Shown: positions 39,803 through 50,506, counted from the stretch's first letter. The stretch: 64,000 nucleotides of DNA from Histomonas meleagridis (GCA_020186115.1 WSYJ01000186.1:1781501-1845500), one strand, 5' to 3'. Notes: a model not told the origin generated them from the sequence alone. A program made the numbers and translations.

Positions 39803-39958
39803 ATGACCGCCCACAAGACCCTCCGTATGAAGCGTATTCTCGCAAAGAAAATCAAGCAGAATCGCCCAATGCCACAATTCATCAGACAAATGACAGGTGT
39901 TCGTCATGTTCAAAACCCAATGCGTCGTCATTGGAGAAGGAGGAAGCTCAACATCTAA
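39803..39958 (+). CDS. RPL39: Ribosomal protein eL39
   Basis: 51 residues: [20 protein letters not shown], then [10 protein letters not shown] and [14 protein letters not shown]. This is full-length eL39 (RPL39), the tiny basic protein lining the 60S exit tunnel; the family length is 51. The ATG at 39803 is fixed by the conserved start (M..HK..R.KR.LAKK.KQNRP). It lies just downstream of eS17 in the same orientation, with 92 bp between, and has its own upstream GCGGTTT motifs. Confidence 0.95.
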   Translation: MTAHKTLRMKRILAKKIKQNRPMPQFIRQMTGVRHVQNPMRRHWRRRKLNI

Positions 39959-40224
39959 ATTTGACTAAAATATAATCACCCTACCTGTATTCTTTTATTT
40001 TATTTTGTTTTTTTTAAATGTCTATTTTGATTAATTGTCAAATATAATATTCAAAATAACAGTTATACTTTATTAGATGATGGGCATGACTAACAATGGT
40101 TAAGTTCAGTTTATTATATTAGGTCTTTTGTTTTTTATTTTGTATTAGACATTTGTTTTGCGTTTCTTTTGGTTTTGTGCTGAGTAGCACTTTTTCATTT
40201 TTTAACGTTTACAATTGAATCCAA

Positions 40225-40237
40225 ACCGATAATCGGT
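40225..40237. promoter_or_regulatory. Perfect palindrome ACCGATAATCGGT
   Basis: A 6+1+6 palindrome ending 6 bp before the ATG of the 638-residue protein. Further upstream is GTAGCACTTTTTCATTTTTTAA. Its position suggests an initiator-proximal regulator site, but it could also act in the 5' leader. Confidence 0.45.
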
Positions 40238-40243
40238 AATCAA

Positions 40244-42160
40244 ATGCACAAAGAAGCTGGAAAGACATCCATTTTTATTACTATTCCTTCCTTGTGCAAA
40301 CTTGTTGAAGTAAACGTAATTTTCAATGAGAGGATATCAGAATTAATTGCGAAAGTCCTTTCTAAATTCAAAATTAAAGATGAAGAAAATTTCCATTTAA
40401 TGGGTAGAACACCTAATATCAAAATGTTTGAAGCCAATGATTCATGTAATTCTTTATTTGCAAGCAATTTTGATTCGTTTATTCTTGATAATCATTATGT
40501 TGTTCCAATCACAGTTTACTTTGAAGGCCAAGAAGAAATTTTCTTTTACGATGTAACTTTGAACCTAGACAACTTAATTTCCATGATTACTGACCGTTTT
40601 GTTCTTCCTATTCATAAAAATTATTTTATAATAATCGATCCAAGCACTAATAATATACTTCCAATAGACAAACCCACAGTATCACCAGCATTGGTTGTTT
40701 TTCGAATTGAAACTCATGCCAATCCACTTATTTTTGATCTCTCACATTTTCCATCTCAGAAAGATCATAGTTCTTTTTATCTTTCCAACTTGTCACGTCT
40801 TATTCTCACAGATTCTATGAAATCACTTTTTGCCCAAGTTCGTTCACATATAAATGATGAAGATTTTCAAATTATTACTTTAACGAATGATGAAATTACA
40901 AAATGCCTTCATGTTTTTACCACTGGCCAAAATGTTTTATCCCTTACTCCTGTACAACAAAACTCATTATTATTTATTCTTCTTTCATTTCAATCCAAAT
41001 CATTAGCTCCTACTCTTTCATCACTTTGCTCATCTTCAATGAGTTTACCCAATGATCTTTTACGACTTAATTCCATTATTTCAATTCTTTTCAGTTTTCC
41101 ACTTCCATTATATTTGATGCTTTTAGAACTTTCCCGTACCTTTGGAGGCATTCCAGCTCACCCACTACGTCGGAAGAAAGTCATTGAGCTTATCACTGAG
41201 GTCATTTTTCGCGAGCATCAAAACATTGAATTTGAGCGAAATTTCATATCGTTCATCTTAACGTTCTACCGGATTATCTTCCGCGACACTTTTCTAACGG
41301 ACGACACGGAATTTCGTACTGATTCTGAAACATTATATATAACAAATTCCGACAAAATATTATATACATTTAAAGGTAAATCAACCACGAATTATTCTGA
41401 TACAAATCCATTTAATCCCGAATCCATTGATATTGTTACCAATTTACATACACAATTTGGAAAGTCAACAGATAATAACAAAAACATTATCACTAATGAG
41501 ATCATCAACAATAACTTTAATTTATTAAACGAACGAATTGATAAAATCCATAAACTTGTTAACAAATATAAATTACGAAATCAACTTACATTTATCAACA
41601 ATAGCATTCCATCGCCACAAGCATTTTTCCAATTAGATTATGATAATTATGCATTATCTGAATTACCCGAACAAATAATGACAGAAGTATCACCTATTAT
41701 ACTCGAAGATAATGATGATGAGTTTAAAGTACGAAGTCTTGATACCGCTTTATTAGAACCAAAAGTTTCGCGACCGATTTCTAATAATAAACATTTGATA
41801 CCGAAGCCGAGAGTTAAAATTAATCAGACTCCAATACAATCGAATAATATATTCGAAAGATCAAAGACTTCGGATATGTTTAACTCGTTAAGAACAACTT
41901 CTTCTTATGTGAAACTTAATAATATTAATAATAATATTCGAAATCTAAGAAATCGAATGAACGCTAAAAGAGATAGTTTGGAGGCGTGGTCAAGCGAATT
42001 GGAGTTTTTCTCAAGCGAGAACTCAAATAGTTTGGAGATGTTCAACACAATGAAATCCGACGTATCAGGTTTAAATAGTTTGAAGTTAGAAGAAGAGGAT
42101 TATGATGAAGAGGATGAAGAGGAATTAGATGAAGAAGATGAAAATGTTGAAAAAAAATAG
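40244..42160 (+). CDS. Unrecognised 638-residue protein with acidic tail
   Basis: I do not recognise a family. Residues ~8-150 look like one or two beta-grasp (ubiquitin/RA-like) units (TSIFITIPSLCKLVEVNVIF, VVPITVYFEGQEEIFFYDVT). Residues ~175-375 are helical, with LLRLNSIISILFSFPLPLYL and HPLRRKKVIELITEVIF, resembling a helical GAP- or GEF-type domain without a diagnostic motif. The rest is Asn/Ser-rich and disordered, ending in an acidic run (EEEDYDEEDEEELDEEDENV). A signalling adaptor is possible. The ATG follows a perfect ACCGAT palindrome closely. Confidence 0.6.
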   Translation: MHKEAGKTSIFITIPSLCKLVEVNVIFNERISELIAKVLSKFKIKDEENFHLMGRTPNIKMFEANDSCNSLFASNFDSFILDNHYVVPITVYFEGQEEIFFYDVTLNLDNLISMITDRFVLPIHKNYFIIIDPSTNNILPIDKPTVSPALVVFRIETHANPLIFDLSHFPSQKDHSSFYLSNLSRLILTDSMKSLFAQVRSHINDEDFQIITLTNDEITKCLHVFTTGQNVLSLTPVQQNSLLFILLSFQSKSLAPTLSSLCSSSMSLPNDLLRLNSIISILFSFPLPLYLMLLELSRTFGGIPAHPLRRKKVIELITEVIFREHQNIEFERNFISFILTFYRIIFRDTFLTDDTEFRTDSETLYITNSDKILYTFKGKSTTNYSDTNPFNPESIDIVTNLHTQFGKSTDNNKNIITNEIINNNFNLLNERIDKIHKLVNKYKLRNQLTFINNSIPSPQAFFQLDYDNYALSELPEQIMTEVSPIILEDNDDEFKVRSLDTALLEPKVSRPISNNKHLIPKPRVKINQTPIQSNNIFERSKTSDMFNSLRTTSSYVKLNNINNNIRNLRNRMNAKRDSLEAWSSELEFFSSENSNSLEMFNTMKSDVSGLNSLKLEEEDYDEEDEEELDEEDENVEKK

Positions 42161-42518
42161 AAAAAATTATTAAAGATTTAATGTGATATATGGCTACATT
42201 GAAATTATAGTGAACAACTTAAGATGTTTCTATAAACTTATCAAGGTATACTTCCGATTTTTGTTTTTTTAAGGTGAGAAATGTAAAAAGATAATGTAAT
42301 TTATATTTTTTATGAATAATTCTTTCATCCCAGATATACAAAAATGGAAATAAAAAAATTAGACTTTTTAAATAGTTTATTTCTTACCCACCAAACAACA
42401 ATCGAACTCAGTCAAAATTGATGAAAAATTCGATGCAAATTTGTTTGATTTCACAACGAATTAGTTGTTCGTCCAACTTTTTGAATAGTAATTCAAAATT
42501 TGAATTAATATAGAAAAT
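42161..42518. promoter_or_regulatory. Intergenic region with an ACTTTTTGAATAG box
   Basis: 358 bp. AACTTTTTGAATAG near 42475, about 40 bp before the GOST-like ATG, matches the word seen at 63202 and near 4751. No gene seen. Confidence 0.35.
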
Positions 42519-43511
42519 ATGTCACTTTTTGACGAAATTTTGCATTCAAATTTGAATCTGTTGTTCGCGAACAAAGAAGATTTTTTGATGATTCTTTTGT
42601 TTCCTCTTCTTGTAAGTGGAAAAAATTATAATGGAAGCGATGCAAGAATCGCTGTACTACGTTTGCCTTATCCTTTCAACCACAAAGTTTTAAAGGTAAC
42701 GTTACCTTACATTAATGTATATGAAGACTTTTCTTTATCACGGTTAACTTACTTATTACCAATATTTATATTATTGTTCTCTTTGCTTTGCGTTTTTTGG
42801 CTTTTAAACGTGGTAAAAAATGATCAATATCGAGCAAAAATGCATTATCTTATTACAATTTATTATGGGCTATGCTTAATAACATGTACTATTGATTATT
42901 ACATTAATGTCAAAACAAATCATGGTGATTCAATTCCTAATTTTATTAAAACTTCATCATCTTTCATGCGAGTTCTTGTTACAACCTATGGGTTCACAAT
43001 ATGGTATTTAGTTTCTAATGGCTATAATCTCATTACGAATGAAATCCATTTATTTGAATTTATACTTTATATCATTTTAACTTTCAGAATTTGTTGGTCC
43101 TCATATTGCATTTCAGACATATCTGTTAGTCCTCTCCAGGAGTTAATTGATTGGCCTATTTCTTTATTAGTGTTATTTCTTCTTCTTCGAACAATCAAAT
43201 ACAACAAAAGAAACTTTAATGAAGTATTTACATATGGAGAAATAGAAAACACTTACATGTATCCAAATATTCTCATGAAAAAATACTTATCATTGATGGC
43301 ATTTATTACAGTATTTGTTTACTTCATTACATGTTATGAGATAAAAGCATTTTGGTTTGCAAGATGTTCATTATATTCGATGCATTTCATATTCTGCTCC
43401 TTGTTGTATAATCTTTTTATTAAGAACTATAAGAAACTAACAACAACAGAAATTTTGTTTAAATTGGATCCAAACATAGCTGTAGATACAATCGTTGATC
43501 AATATATATAA
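42519..43511 (+). CDS. Seven-helix membrane protein, GOST (GPR107/TMEM87/PTM1)-like
   Basis: 330 residues with about seven membrane helices starting near residue 80 (LSRLTYLLPIFILLFSLLCV). The second-third helix region reads MHYLITIYYGLCLITCTIDY then FMRVLVTTYGFTIWYLVSNG followed by YNLI, which resembles the GOST signature (LH..I.......E....; ...lLL.vSlGYGIv). Four more helices follow. The N-terminal lumenal Golgi-dynamics domain of typical GOST proteins is very short here (about 75 residues). A role in Golgi-endosome trafficking is possible; the family call is moderate. Confidence 0.5.
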   Translation: MSLFDEILHSNLNLLFANKEDFLMILLFPLLVSGKNYNGSDARIAVLRLPYPFNHKVLKVTLPYINVYEDFSLSRLTYLLPIFILLFSLLCVFWLLNVVKNDQYRAKMHYLITIYYGLCLITCTIDYYINVKTNHGDSIPNFIKTSSSFMRVLVTTYGFTIWYLVSNGYNLITNEIHLFEFILYIILTFRICWSSYCISDISVSPLQELIDWPISLLVLFLLLRTIKYNKRNFNEVFTYGEIENTYMYPNILMKKYLSLMAFITVFVYFITCYEIKAFWFARCSLYSMHFIFCSLLYNLFIKNYKKLTTTEILFKLDPNIAVDTIVDQYI

Positions 43512-44256
43512 GTTATTTTGTTATGTAACTTAGTAAATGATTCTCTAAACTACGAATTTTTGTATTTAATCATAAAGTTAAAATAAAATTATTTTCATTT
43601 TATATGATCGAGAAATGCTTTGTCTAGACTGGTAAAAAATGTCCTTATTGTTCTATAATTTGAAGTTCATTCTTCATTTGTTGTGCAAACATATCGATAT
43701 TTCGTTGTTTTCTGAATTTATAAGTACCTCAATTAAAGAAAGAAAATCATCACATGTGAAAAACGCCAATGATAATAAATTAAAAGTTTTATAACTTTCG
43801 AAAGAAGAAATTCTACACCAAATGAGACAATATCAACAGGTTGTTTATTTACGATTGGCTAAGCTTACAACATATAAGATATGTTAATACAGCATTTAGT
43901 GTTTTACTGTGTACTTGGATTAAAAAACTTTAGGTCGAATGATAAAGAATTCAAGTTGGTCATATATCAGAAGAAAAAATTTGAAAATCAAAATTCTGTC
44001 TCGTATTTACATTCATCTAATTTTTAATGTATTTATAAAAAAACAAATTGTATTTTTAAGTGTGAATTTATAATAGTTAAAATTGACTATTAGTTGAGAT
44101 ATTTATATTTGAAAAAGATTAGGTAACCACGAATTAAATTCGTTAAAATTTTAACTTTTGAGAACCAATTCATTGAATTAGATTTTTCTTATCTTGAAAT
44201 ATTGAATGGTTTTTTCTCAAATTTGGAAGGTGATTTTGAATAGTTTACTTGACCAA
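43512..44256. other. Intergenic region
   Basis: About 745 bp of AT-rich DNA with no coding texture. TTTTGAATAG at about 44234 lies just before the ARL-like ATG. Confidence 0.4.
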
Positions 44257-44804
44257 ATGGGTTGTTGCGGAAGTTCTGTAGATGAGAAAAGAATTTTACT
44301 ATTGGGTTTAAAGGGCTCTGGAAAAAATCAAATTTGTATGTTTTATTTCTAACAATAGTATGTCAGTTACAAAGTAAAAATAAAAAGCAAACTATCCATC
44401 ATTTTCAAACTAAGGATTTCGACTCGCAAAGTCTCGCGTATGAAGGATATACAGTCTATTCATGGGATTTGAATGGAGTTGAAAATTCACGTCCAATTTG
44501 GAGACATTATTTTAATGATGCAAAAGCCATTATTTTTGTTGTTGACTCCACTGCCGAAGACCAGCTTGATAAAATCAAAGAAGAAATTCATCAAATTGTG
44601 AAAATTAGTGAAATTAAAAATTGTCCTATTTTAATATTTGCAAATAAGCAAGATATAGAAGGAGCTCTTTCACCAGATCAGATCAAAGAAAAAATAAACA
44701 TTGATTCTATACCACAACAGAAGCAAACAATTATTGGATCGAATGCAAATAATGGGGATGGAATATTTACAGGGATGAAATGGGTTTTATCATCTATTAA
44801 ATAA
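44257..44804 (+). CDS. ARL-type small GTPase with one 23-nt intron
   Basis: Joined 44257-44335 and 44359-44804 it gives 174 residues, a normal ARF/ARL length. It starts MGCCGSS, with a myristoylation-type Gly2 and palmitoylation-type cysteines. The P-loop is GLKGSGKN, where family members have GKT/S. Switch II is WDLNG in place of WDxGG. The G4 motif NKQD is intact (ILIFANKQDIEGALSPDQIK), and the C-terminus GDGIFTGMKWVLSSI fits. Without splicing, the first exon runs into a stop within nine codons. The unusual Asn in the P-loop and changed WDxGG suggest altered nucleotide cycling. Confidence 0.85.
44336..44358 (+). other. 23-nt spliceosomal intron
   Basis: The intron begins GTATGT and ends TTTCTAACAATAG, with a branch-like CTAAC next to the 3' site, as in trichomonad introns. 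Removing exactly 23 nt joins codon T|TA and connects the MGCC...GSGKN exon to the rest of the GTPase. It is one of the shortest intron classes known. Confidence 0.85.
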
Positions 44805-45259
44805 CGTCATAGTTGTTTATATTTACTTGATTACATTTTATTATTTAAATAAACATTTTATCATGAAACAAAAAAATCATTATTAAAATTACAAATTTAT
44901 TTATTTGTTTTCATTTGAGATAATATTAAAATATTTTTTAATATCAAAATGTGTAAATTTTTATTTATTATTATTATTATTATTGTTTAAAGTATTTTAG
45001 CTAAGTTCACATAATCATTAAAATATTGTTATTGTAAATTGTGAAGTTAATTTTTTTATGCATTAAATATTCAACTAAGCTTTAAATATAAATATCAATA
45101 TTTAAAGAGTATGATGATTTAAATGTAATTTATATCATAAAATTAATTCATTTTTTCTCGTGTGATATATCTGAAAAATAAAACTATTTTAGGAAAAAAT
45201 ATTTTGTAATAATTTTTACTTAACATATTTATTATAGAGAAAACTCAAATTTCTCTTTG
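44805..45259. other. Intergenic AT-rich region
   Basis: No gene seen. It contains a short TAT trinucleotide run near 44968-44990. Confidence 0.4.
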
Positions 45260-46073
45260 GTTAAATGTACTTTGTTCCTGAAGCAATTTAGCAAATTCCA
45301 CCAGCAACTGCATATTCACAAGAATTTTCGATATTTGCACTTCATAAGTAAATATTTAAAACATTTTATTGATCCAAAAAATGCTGCATAATCAATTAAT
45401 GAAACATCTTCTTCATTAACAAAATCATGTCTTTCATAAAGTGATGGTTTAATTGTTTGATTAAAATCAAAATTTGCTTGCGATGATATTTCTTGAAGTT
45501 TTTCTATTTCATCATATCGAATTATTTTTGCGATTTCATTCGGATTAACTCCTTCTTTAATTAACTTCTTATGAAGTTCCCAATCATTCTTGGAAATTTT
45601 TTTTAAATTACTGATAGTTTCACAATAAAATGGAGTGTTATAACTATGAATTTTCACCCTATGAATATCTTTCTTTGTTTTATAATGTACAAAATATATT
45701 GTTCCTATTTTAGTTTTAACTAAACTTGGGTCGATTAGATTTTGCTCAACCATCTTTTCAAGAATAAAATTTGATTCTTGCATGTTTATAGTCATAAGCG
45801 TACGACCAAACATTTCAATAACATCATTTTCAATAATGTTTTTTTCTTTTTGTTTAAGTTCTAACAAATAATCAATGTAGATACTTAAAACATTTAACAT
45901 TTTTGATAGAATACAGTCATAAACAATTTGACATATTAAAAGATTGAATATGGAAAATTATTATTGTAAAATTTCATTGTTGAGTTTACTGATTCCTTAA
46001 TATCACCTTTTTTATCTATGTTAAACAAAACCTCTTCAAGCTGTTGAAGGTTTGATGTTTTGGAGAGTGACAT
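45260..46073 (-). pseudogene. DUF3447 ankyrin gene fragment C
   Basis: Begins at an ATG (46071-46073, MSLSKTSNLQQLEEVLF), then NNNFPYSIF and a stop. One base later in frame it resumes as LICQIVYDCILSK and MLNVLSIYIDYLLELKQK, through KKISKNDWELHKKLIKEGVN and PSLYERHDF to FGSIKCFKYLLMK. It breaks again there (a shifted frame gives CEYAVAGG) and ends. The order and motifs match proteins A and B, so it is a 5' fragment of the same family with at least two frameshifts and no ankyrin array. AACGGTC lies at 46144-46150, upstream of its ATG. Confidence 0.8.
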
Positions 46074-48928
46074 TTCTGAAATTTTAGAAGATGCAATTAG
46101 TGCAAATCTTTTTCAAAAATGGGAAAAAAATTTTTAGATACTTAACGGTCGCAGACCCAATTCATGTAAAAATCATGATTTTTTATATGCGGATTTAATC
46201 ATTTACCCTATAAATATGAGTATGTTTTATATAAAACAATACTAGTCATTTCATCCGGTGTATTTGAAACAGTATGAACACATCTTAAAATCGTAAAAGA
46301 AATAGCAATTCTATAAAGAACACATATACCTGTACAATCCATGAGTTTTATTCATTTTATCTATCTATAAAAAAGCTGAAAAAGAGGGAATTTGTGAAAT
46401 GTATCGTGTTCAAAATAAGACGCTGTCAACCAAATAAACGGTCATTTCAAATCAGAAAATCAATTTTTTTTCATTTTCCACTGAACAAAATTTAAAAAAA
46501 TATAAATAAATAAGTATACACATTCTATTCAATAAAATTATCTTAACCAAATTTTGTTATCTTATTCTTTTATGAGCAATCTCCAAAATTTCGAAATGCT
46601 TTTTTGGGCTTTAGGATTAAATACAGTAGTTCAAATTCAATGAATATATAGAACTAATAATAGTCAATATTAATTTATATAATTTTTCTATAGTTTTCAT
46701 TTCTATTACTGTTTTTAAATTATACAAGATTTTCAATATCTATAGATCATAGCAAAAATTCGAAAATCTGTCTTTGCAATTTTTTGTAATTTATATGTTC
46801 TATAAATAGTATAATTCTTGAAACAATTTATTCATTATTGGAGACTCTGAACAAAGAAGAAAAAATAACTTTTTGAATTAATTTTGCGGTTACAAATTCA
46901 TCAAGATTTGACTGCAAATTTTAATACTTTACAAAAAAAATTTGAGAGCATATTCATTAGTATCACAACAAGGAATTACAAAATTAAACAGATGATAAAA
47001 ATATTTTGAATATTTTTTCAACAATTCTTGTATATACTTATTTAGATGTGGTTAATAGATACATTTAGTCTTTGTACAGATGACCGTTTGTGTATTGTAT
47101 CGTACACGAATTCAAATGGAAAGTGACTAAATCCAAAGAAAATTTAAAAAAAAATATTATATCTTCATAAGAATTTGTCTACTGTTCTAATACGTCAAAA
47201 TTTGATATGTTTTATATACATTACAGAGTAGTGTATGCGAAAAAAAACCTCCCAAAAAATGAATATTTTCCTTAATAAAATCAAGCCAAATTTTTTCAAT
47301 GTTACCTAGGTACTTTAGTAAATACGATTTTGTAACATATTTTAAAAAAAATTGAAATTGCAAATTTACTGATTTTTTTGAAAATTCTCATAATATTGAA
47401 ATATTTTTATAATAATTAAATATTTTTTTTTAATTATTATCAAATAATAGTAAAGTAAAAATGAAATTGTTTATATATGAAATTTTACTCCATGTTTAAT
47501 TATTTTTTCATATGATATTATTTCGATTTGTTACAAAAAATTCCACAATGATATTTTAATATTTGAAGTGCCATTAAATAGAATACAATCAATATTTTGT
47601 GTTTATATAGGTTTTATCAAAATTCTTTCGTACATTTGAGAGAAATTTTCCATTTAAGCAACAACAAATTTCAATATAATGATGTGACATGTGAATTAAA
47701 AAACATTCCTAAATATCACAAAAACATGAAAAAAAGATCATAATGAAATTAATGTATACTATTCATAATAAAAATTAGAAGAATTTTGATCATTGTATAT
47801 GTTATTCATCAAAATAATGCATTTTAATTAAGAAATGCAATCATCGTAAATTTCGATAAAAATAGAAAATAAATAGAATTTAATGTCATTACATCAGCAA
47901 CTTCAATTTAGGAGCATATGTTAAATAATTTTTATATAAAACAATTATGTTATATCAACAAAAATGAACAAAAAGTTGTAGCAACATGTTTCTTTGTGAT
48001 AATGCGGTTTTGAGTTGACTTTTTGTGTGCAATGTTAACTTTTTGTAAGCGTATTCAAATATTTGAAATCAAAAAACAAAAATATCCAAAAAATATTTGA
48101 ATGAATTCACTTAAAGACATGTGACATATGGTTTAACCCCTATGTTTATTAATAATTACAAGTTATATAAAAATCCCATTGTGGAATTTTTCGCTTACAC
48201 TCCTCTTACAATAAAATATCTCATTTTATAATCATTTACTATTCATTAAAATATGTTATTTAGATTGAATATTAAATGTATAATATTATATTAAAATTAA
48301 AAGTTTTATTTTCACTTTTTTCAGATTTATCTGAAATTTTAAAGTTCTTTTGAGTTTATAAAATATTATAAGTTGCTCATATGAGCACACAATGTGTGTA
48401 GTTATTTAATATTTTTTCTGTGGACATTTTTTGCTGTCCGGTACTGTAATTTACTTAATTCTTTATTAATAAATTCAATTGTTTGTTCTTTAGAGACGTA
48501 AGCCATCTCGATTTGCATTCATAGAGGCTCCGATTAATAATTTGCTGCGTGATCAGATCCCATCATCTTTATTTATTTCAAAAATGCAAAAAAGAGTTGT
48601 TTAAATGAATTATTCTAAATACACACAAATTTGATGAAAAGTTTATTCATTGCCGAGTTTCGAATTTTAGTTTATTTTTTTGAGAAATCAAAAAATCATA
48701 TGAAATGTTTTGCATGTTGTTTCAAAAATGATTGCATTAACGAAGAATAAAAAAAGAGACTTAATGTTGCAATAAATCTGTCTTAAAATATATGTAAAAA
48801 GAAAAGAATCATGTTTAAACAAATCAAGTCCAAATCATTCTACATTTTTTTAAACGGTTAACCGTTCAGAAATAGCCTACACTCGTTTTTTTATAGGCCG
48901 CCTGATAGATTTTATTTCCATCTTATTA
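46074..48928. other. 2.8-kb AT-rich region without recognisable genes
   Basis: No sustained open frame, RNA gene or long repeat was recognised. ACTTTTTG words occur (near 46868 and 48018-48042). It ends at AACGGTTAACCGTT (48854-48867), a perfect palindrome of two Myb-core-like words, shortly before the hAT relic. Confidence 0.45.
48854..48867. promoter_or_regulatory. Perfect palindrome AACGGTTAACCGTT
   Basis: A 14-bp perfect palindrome made of two inverted AACGGTT words. It may be a paired Myb-type binding site or part of a transposon end. No gene start follows closely except the hAT relic. Confidence 0.4.
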
Positions 48929-50018
48929 GGGCGGGTCGAAATGTCCATTTTATGGTATTTTGTCCGTCAGCGGTCCAGGTGAGATGGACCAATGGCCATG
49001 ATTTTTTCAGAAGTGATCACTTCCCAGCGTCAAATGTTTTTCCTCTAATTCTAAGTTTAGAAAAATATTATCATGAAATTATTGATTATTTGAACAAGAA
49101 AATTGATTATGATTCAATTCATCGGAAAGTAATTAATCGTTTAAAAGTTACAGGTGATTATCAACTTATAAAACTTACTTAATTTATTACATTCCAAGGA
49201 AGAGAATTTGCTAAACAAGTTGAAATTTCACAATTATCTATTGACATTTAATCAAAATTAAAACTTGATAATAATGATTTAAGATTACTTGATGCAGTAA
49301 AAAATTATCAAAAAATAATTGATCGAAGATATAATGGAGTACAAAATGAAGAAGAAGAGGAAGAAGTTCAATTAACCATCGATCAAGATCATATTATTGA
49401 TAATCAATATATTAAATACAATCAAGAAGAAGAAGAAGAATTTATTGAAGAAGAAGAATATTATAGTGAAGACGATATGCATTACTATTTCAATAATGAA
49501 GTAAGGGAAGAAATAAATGAAGACTTATTTACAATGGAAGCATTGCTAGAAAGAACAATAAATATTGCTGAAATGTTCAAATATGAAAAAATGGAAATTA
49601 ATTTAGTACGTGAAAAGTTTATCTATTGGTTTACAGAAGATTATAATAATTGACCATTACGATCACAGAGAAATTTCGAAACACATAGATATATCAAATT
49701 TCTGAAATCTGATAATGATTGGAAATCTTTATTAAGAATTTGCTCACTTCTTATAACTATTCAAGCAACAAAGGCATCAGCAGAACGAGGGTTTCCAAAA
49801 TTGAAAAAAATTAAATCTGATTTAAGAACAAGAATGGAAGAACAGTTAGAAGAAGCGAGAATTTTTCTTACATAATTTTAATCAAAATATATTATAATAA
49901 TTTTTTTTATCTTTTTCTCTTTTGTTGTTCATTGAAGAGACCGTTAAAAATACGTTATCCCCACTTATGCTTTTCCCCCTCTCCATTTGGGGTCCAAATG
50001 CAATGGGTTGCCAACCCT
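48929..50018 (+). mobile_element. Decayed hAT-family transposase
   Basis: Coding remnants run from about 48950 to 49875. They begin FFRSDHFPASNVFPLILSLE and continue through acidic stretches (QEEEEEFIEEEEYYSEDD). The 3' part is the hAT C-terminal dimerisation domain: WKSLLRICSLLITIQATKAS, AERGFPKLKKIKSDLRTRM. Internal stops (TAA near 49180 and 49249, TGA near 49652) break it. The left edge TAGGGCGGGTCGAAATGTCC and the right-side GGGTTGCCAACCCTA (50005-50019) both put TAGGG outermost, as in hAT ends, but they match poorly and no 8-bp target duplication was seen, so the boundaries are uncertain. Confidence 0.7.
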
Positions 50019-50181
50019 ATTATAACTATTTTAATGGGATAATAGATTATATTTTAACAGTTTTAAAGAAAAATTATAGAATGGATATCAGAAATATGAA
50101 CGTTACATTTTTGTGAACTTTAGAATAAAATTTTTATCGGGTTTTTCCTATTATAAGTCGACATAATTTTTGAGGGGGGGC

Positions 50182-50289
50182 TGTGCGAAATCCTCGGAAT
50201 TTATTTCAGGATGGTGAGAACCTTATGTGCAATTTCGAATGGTTCGGCAGAAAAGGCATAAGGCCGAACCACTCTATTATTTTCGCACA
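50182..50289. other. GC-rich nested inverted repeats
   Basis: The outer arms TGTGCGAAA (50182-50190) and TTTCGCACA (50281-50289) enclose a perfect inner stem TGGTTCGGC (50240-50248) / GCCGAACCA (50263-50271) with a 14-nt loop. The patch is much richer in G+C than its surroundings. It could be a structured non-coding RNA, the end of an element, or part of the inserted DNA upstream of the ARF-like gene. No RNA family was recognised. Confidence 0.5.
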
Positions 50290-50345
50290 TGGAAGGGGGC
50301 TTCTCCCAAGATAGTAGCGGTTTTTTGAATGCCCTCTCAATTCAA

Positions 50346-50447
50346 AACGATCAATTTCAACACAAAAAACAATCAGTCGTTATTAAAAAAGCTGGCTGGC
50401 CAAATAAATAATGAAAAATCTCATTCTGGAAATTGAAATTGATCGTT
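50346..50447. repeat. Perfect 15-bp inverted repeat
   Basis: AACGATCAATTTCAA at 50346-50360 is exactly inverted as TTGAAATTGATCGTT at 50433-50447, 72 bp apart and about 60 bp upstream of the ARF-like ATG. It may be a regulatory hairpin or the ends of a tiny element. The chance of a perfect match at this distance is low. Confidence 0.6.
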
Positions 50448-50506
50448 ATAACTACGATAAGTATTCAATCCATTTCTAGTTCTTCAAAATTGATTTGACT
50501 ATTCAA

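Noticed and set aside
44334-44804. Start of the ARL-like gene at a TTG near 44334
   Set aside because: The P-loop and MG start lie upstream in another frame and are joined perfectly by removing a 23-nt intron.
50182-50289. tRNA gene in the GGTTCGGC hairpin
   Set aside because: No A-box/B-box spacing, no cloverleaf or acceptor stem could be built; the GGTTC word belongs to a simple stem-loop.
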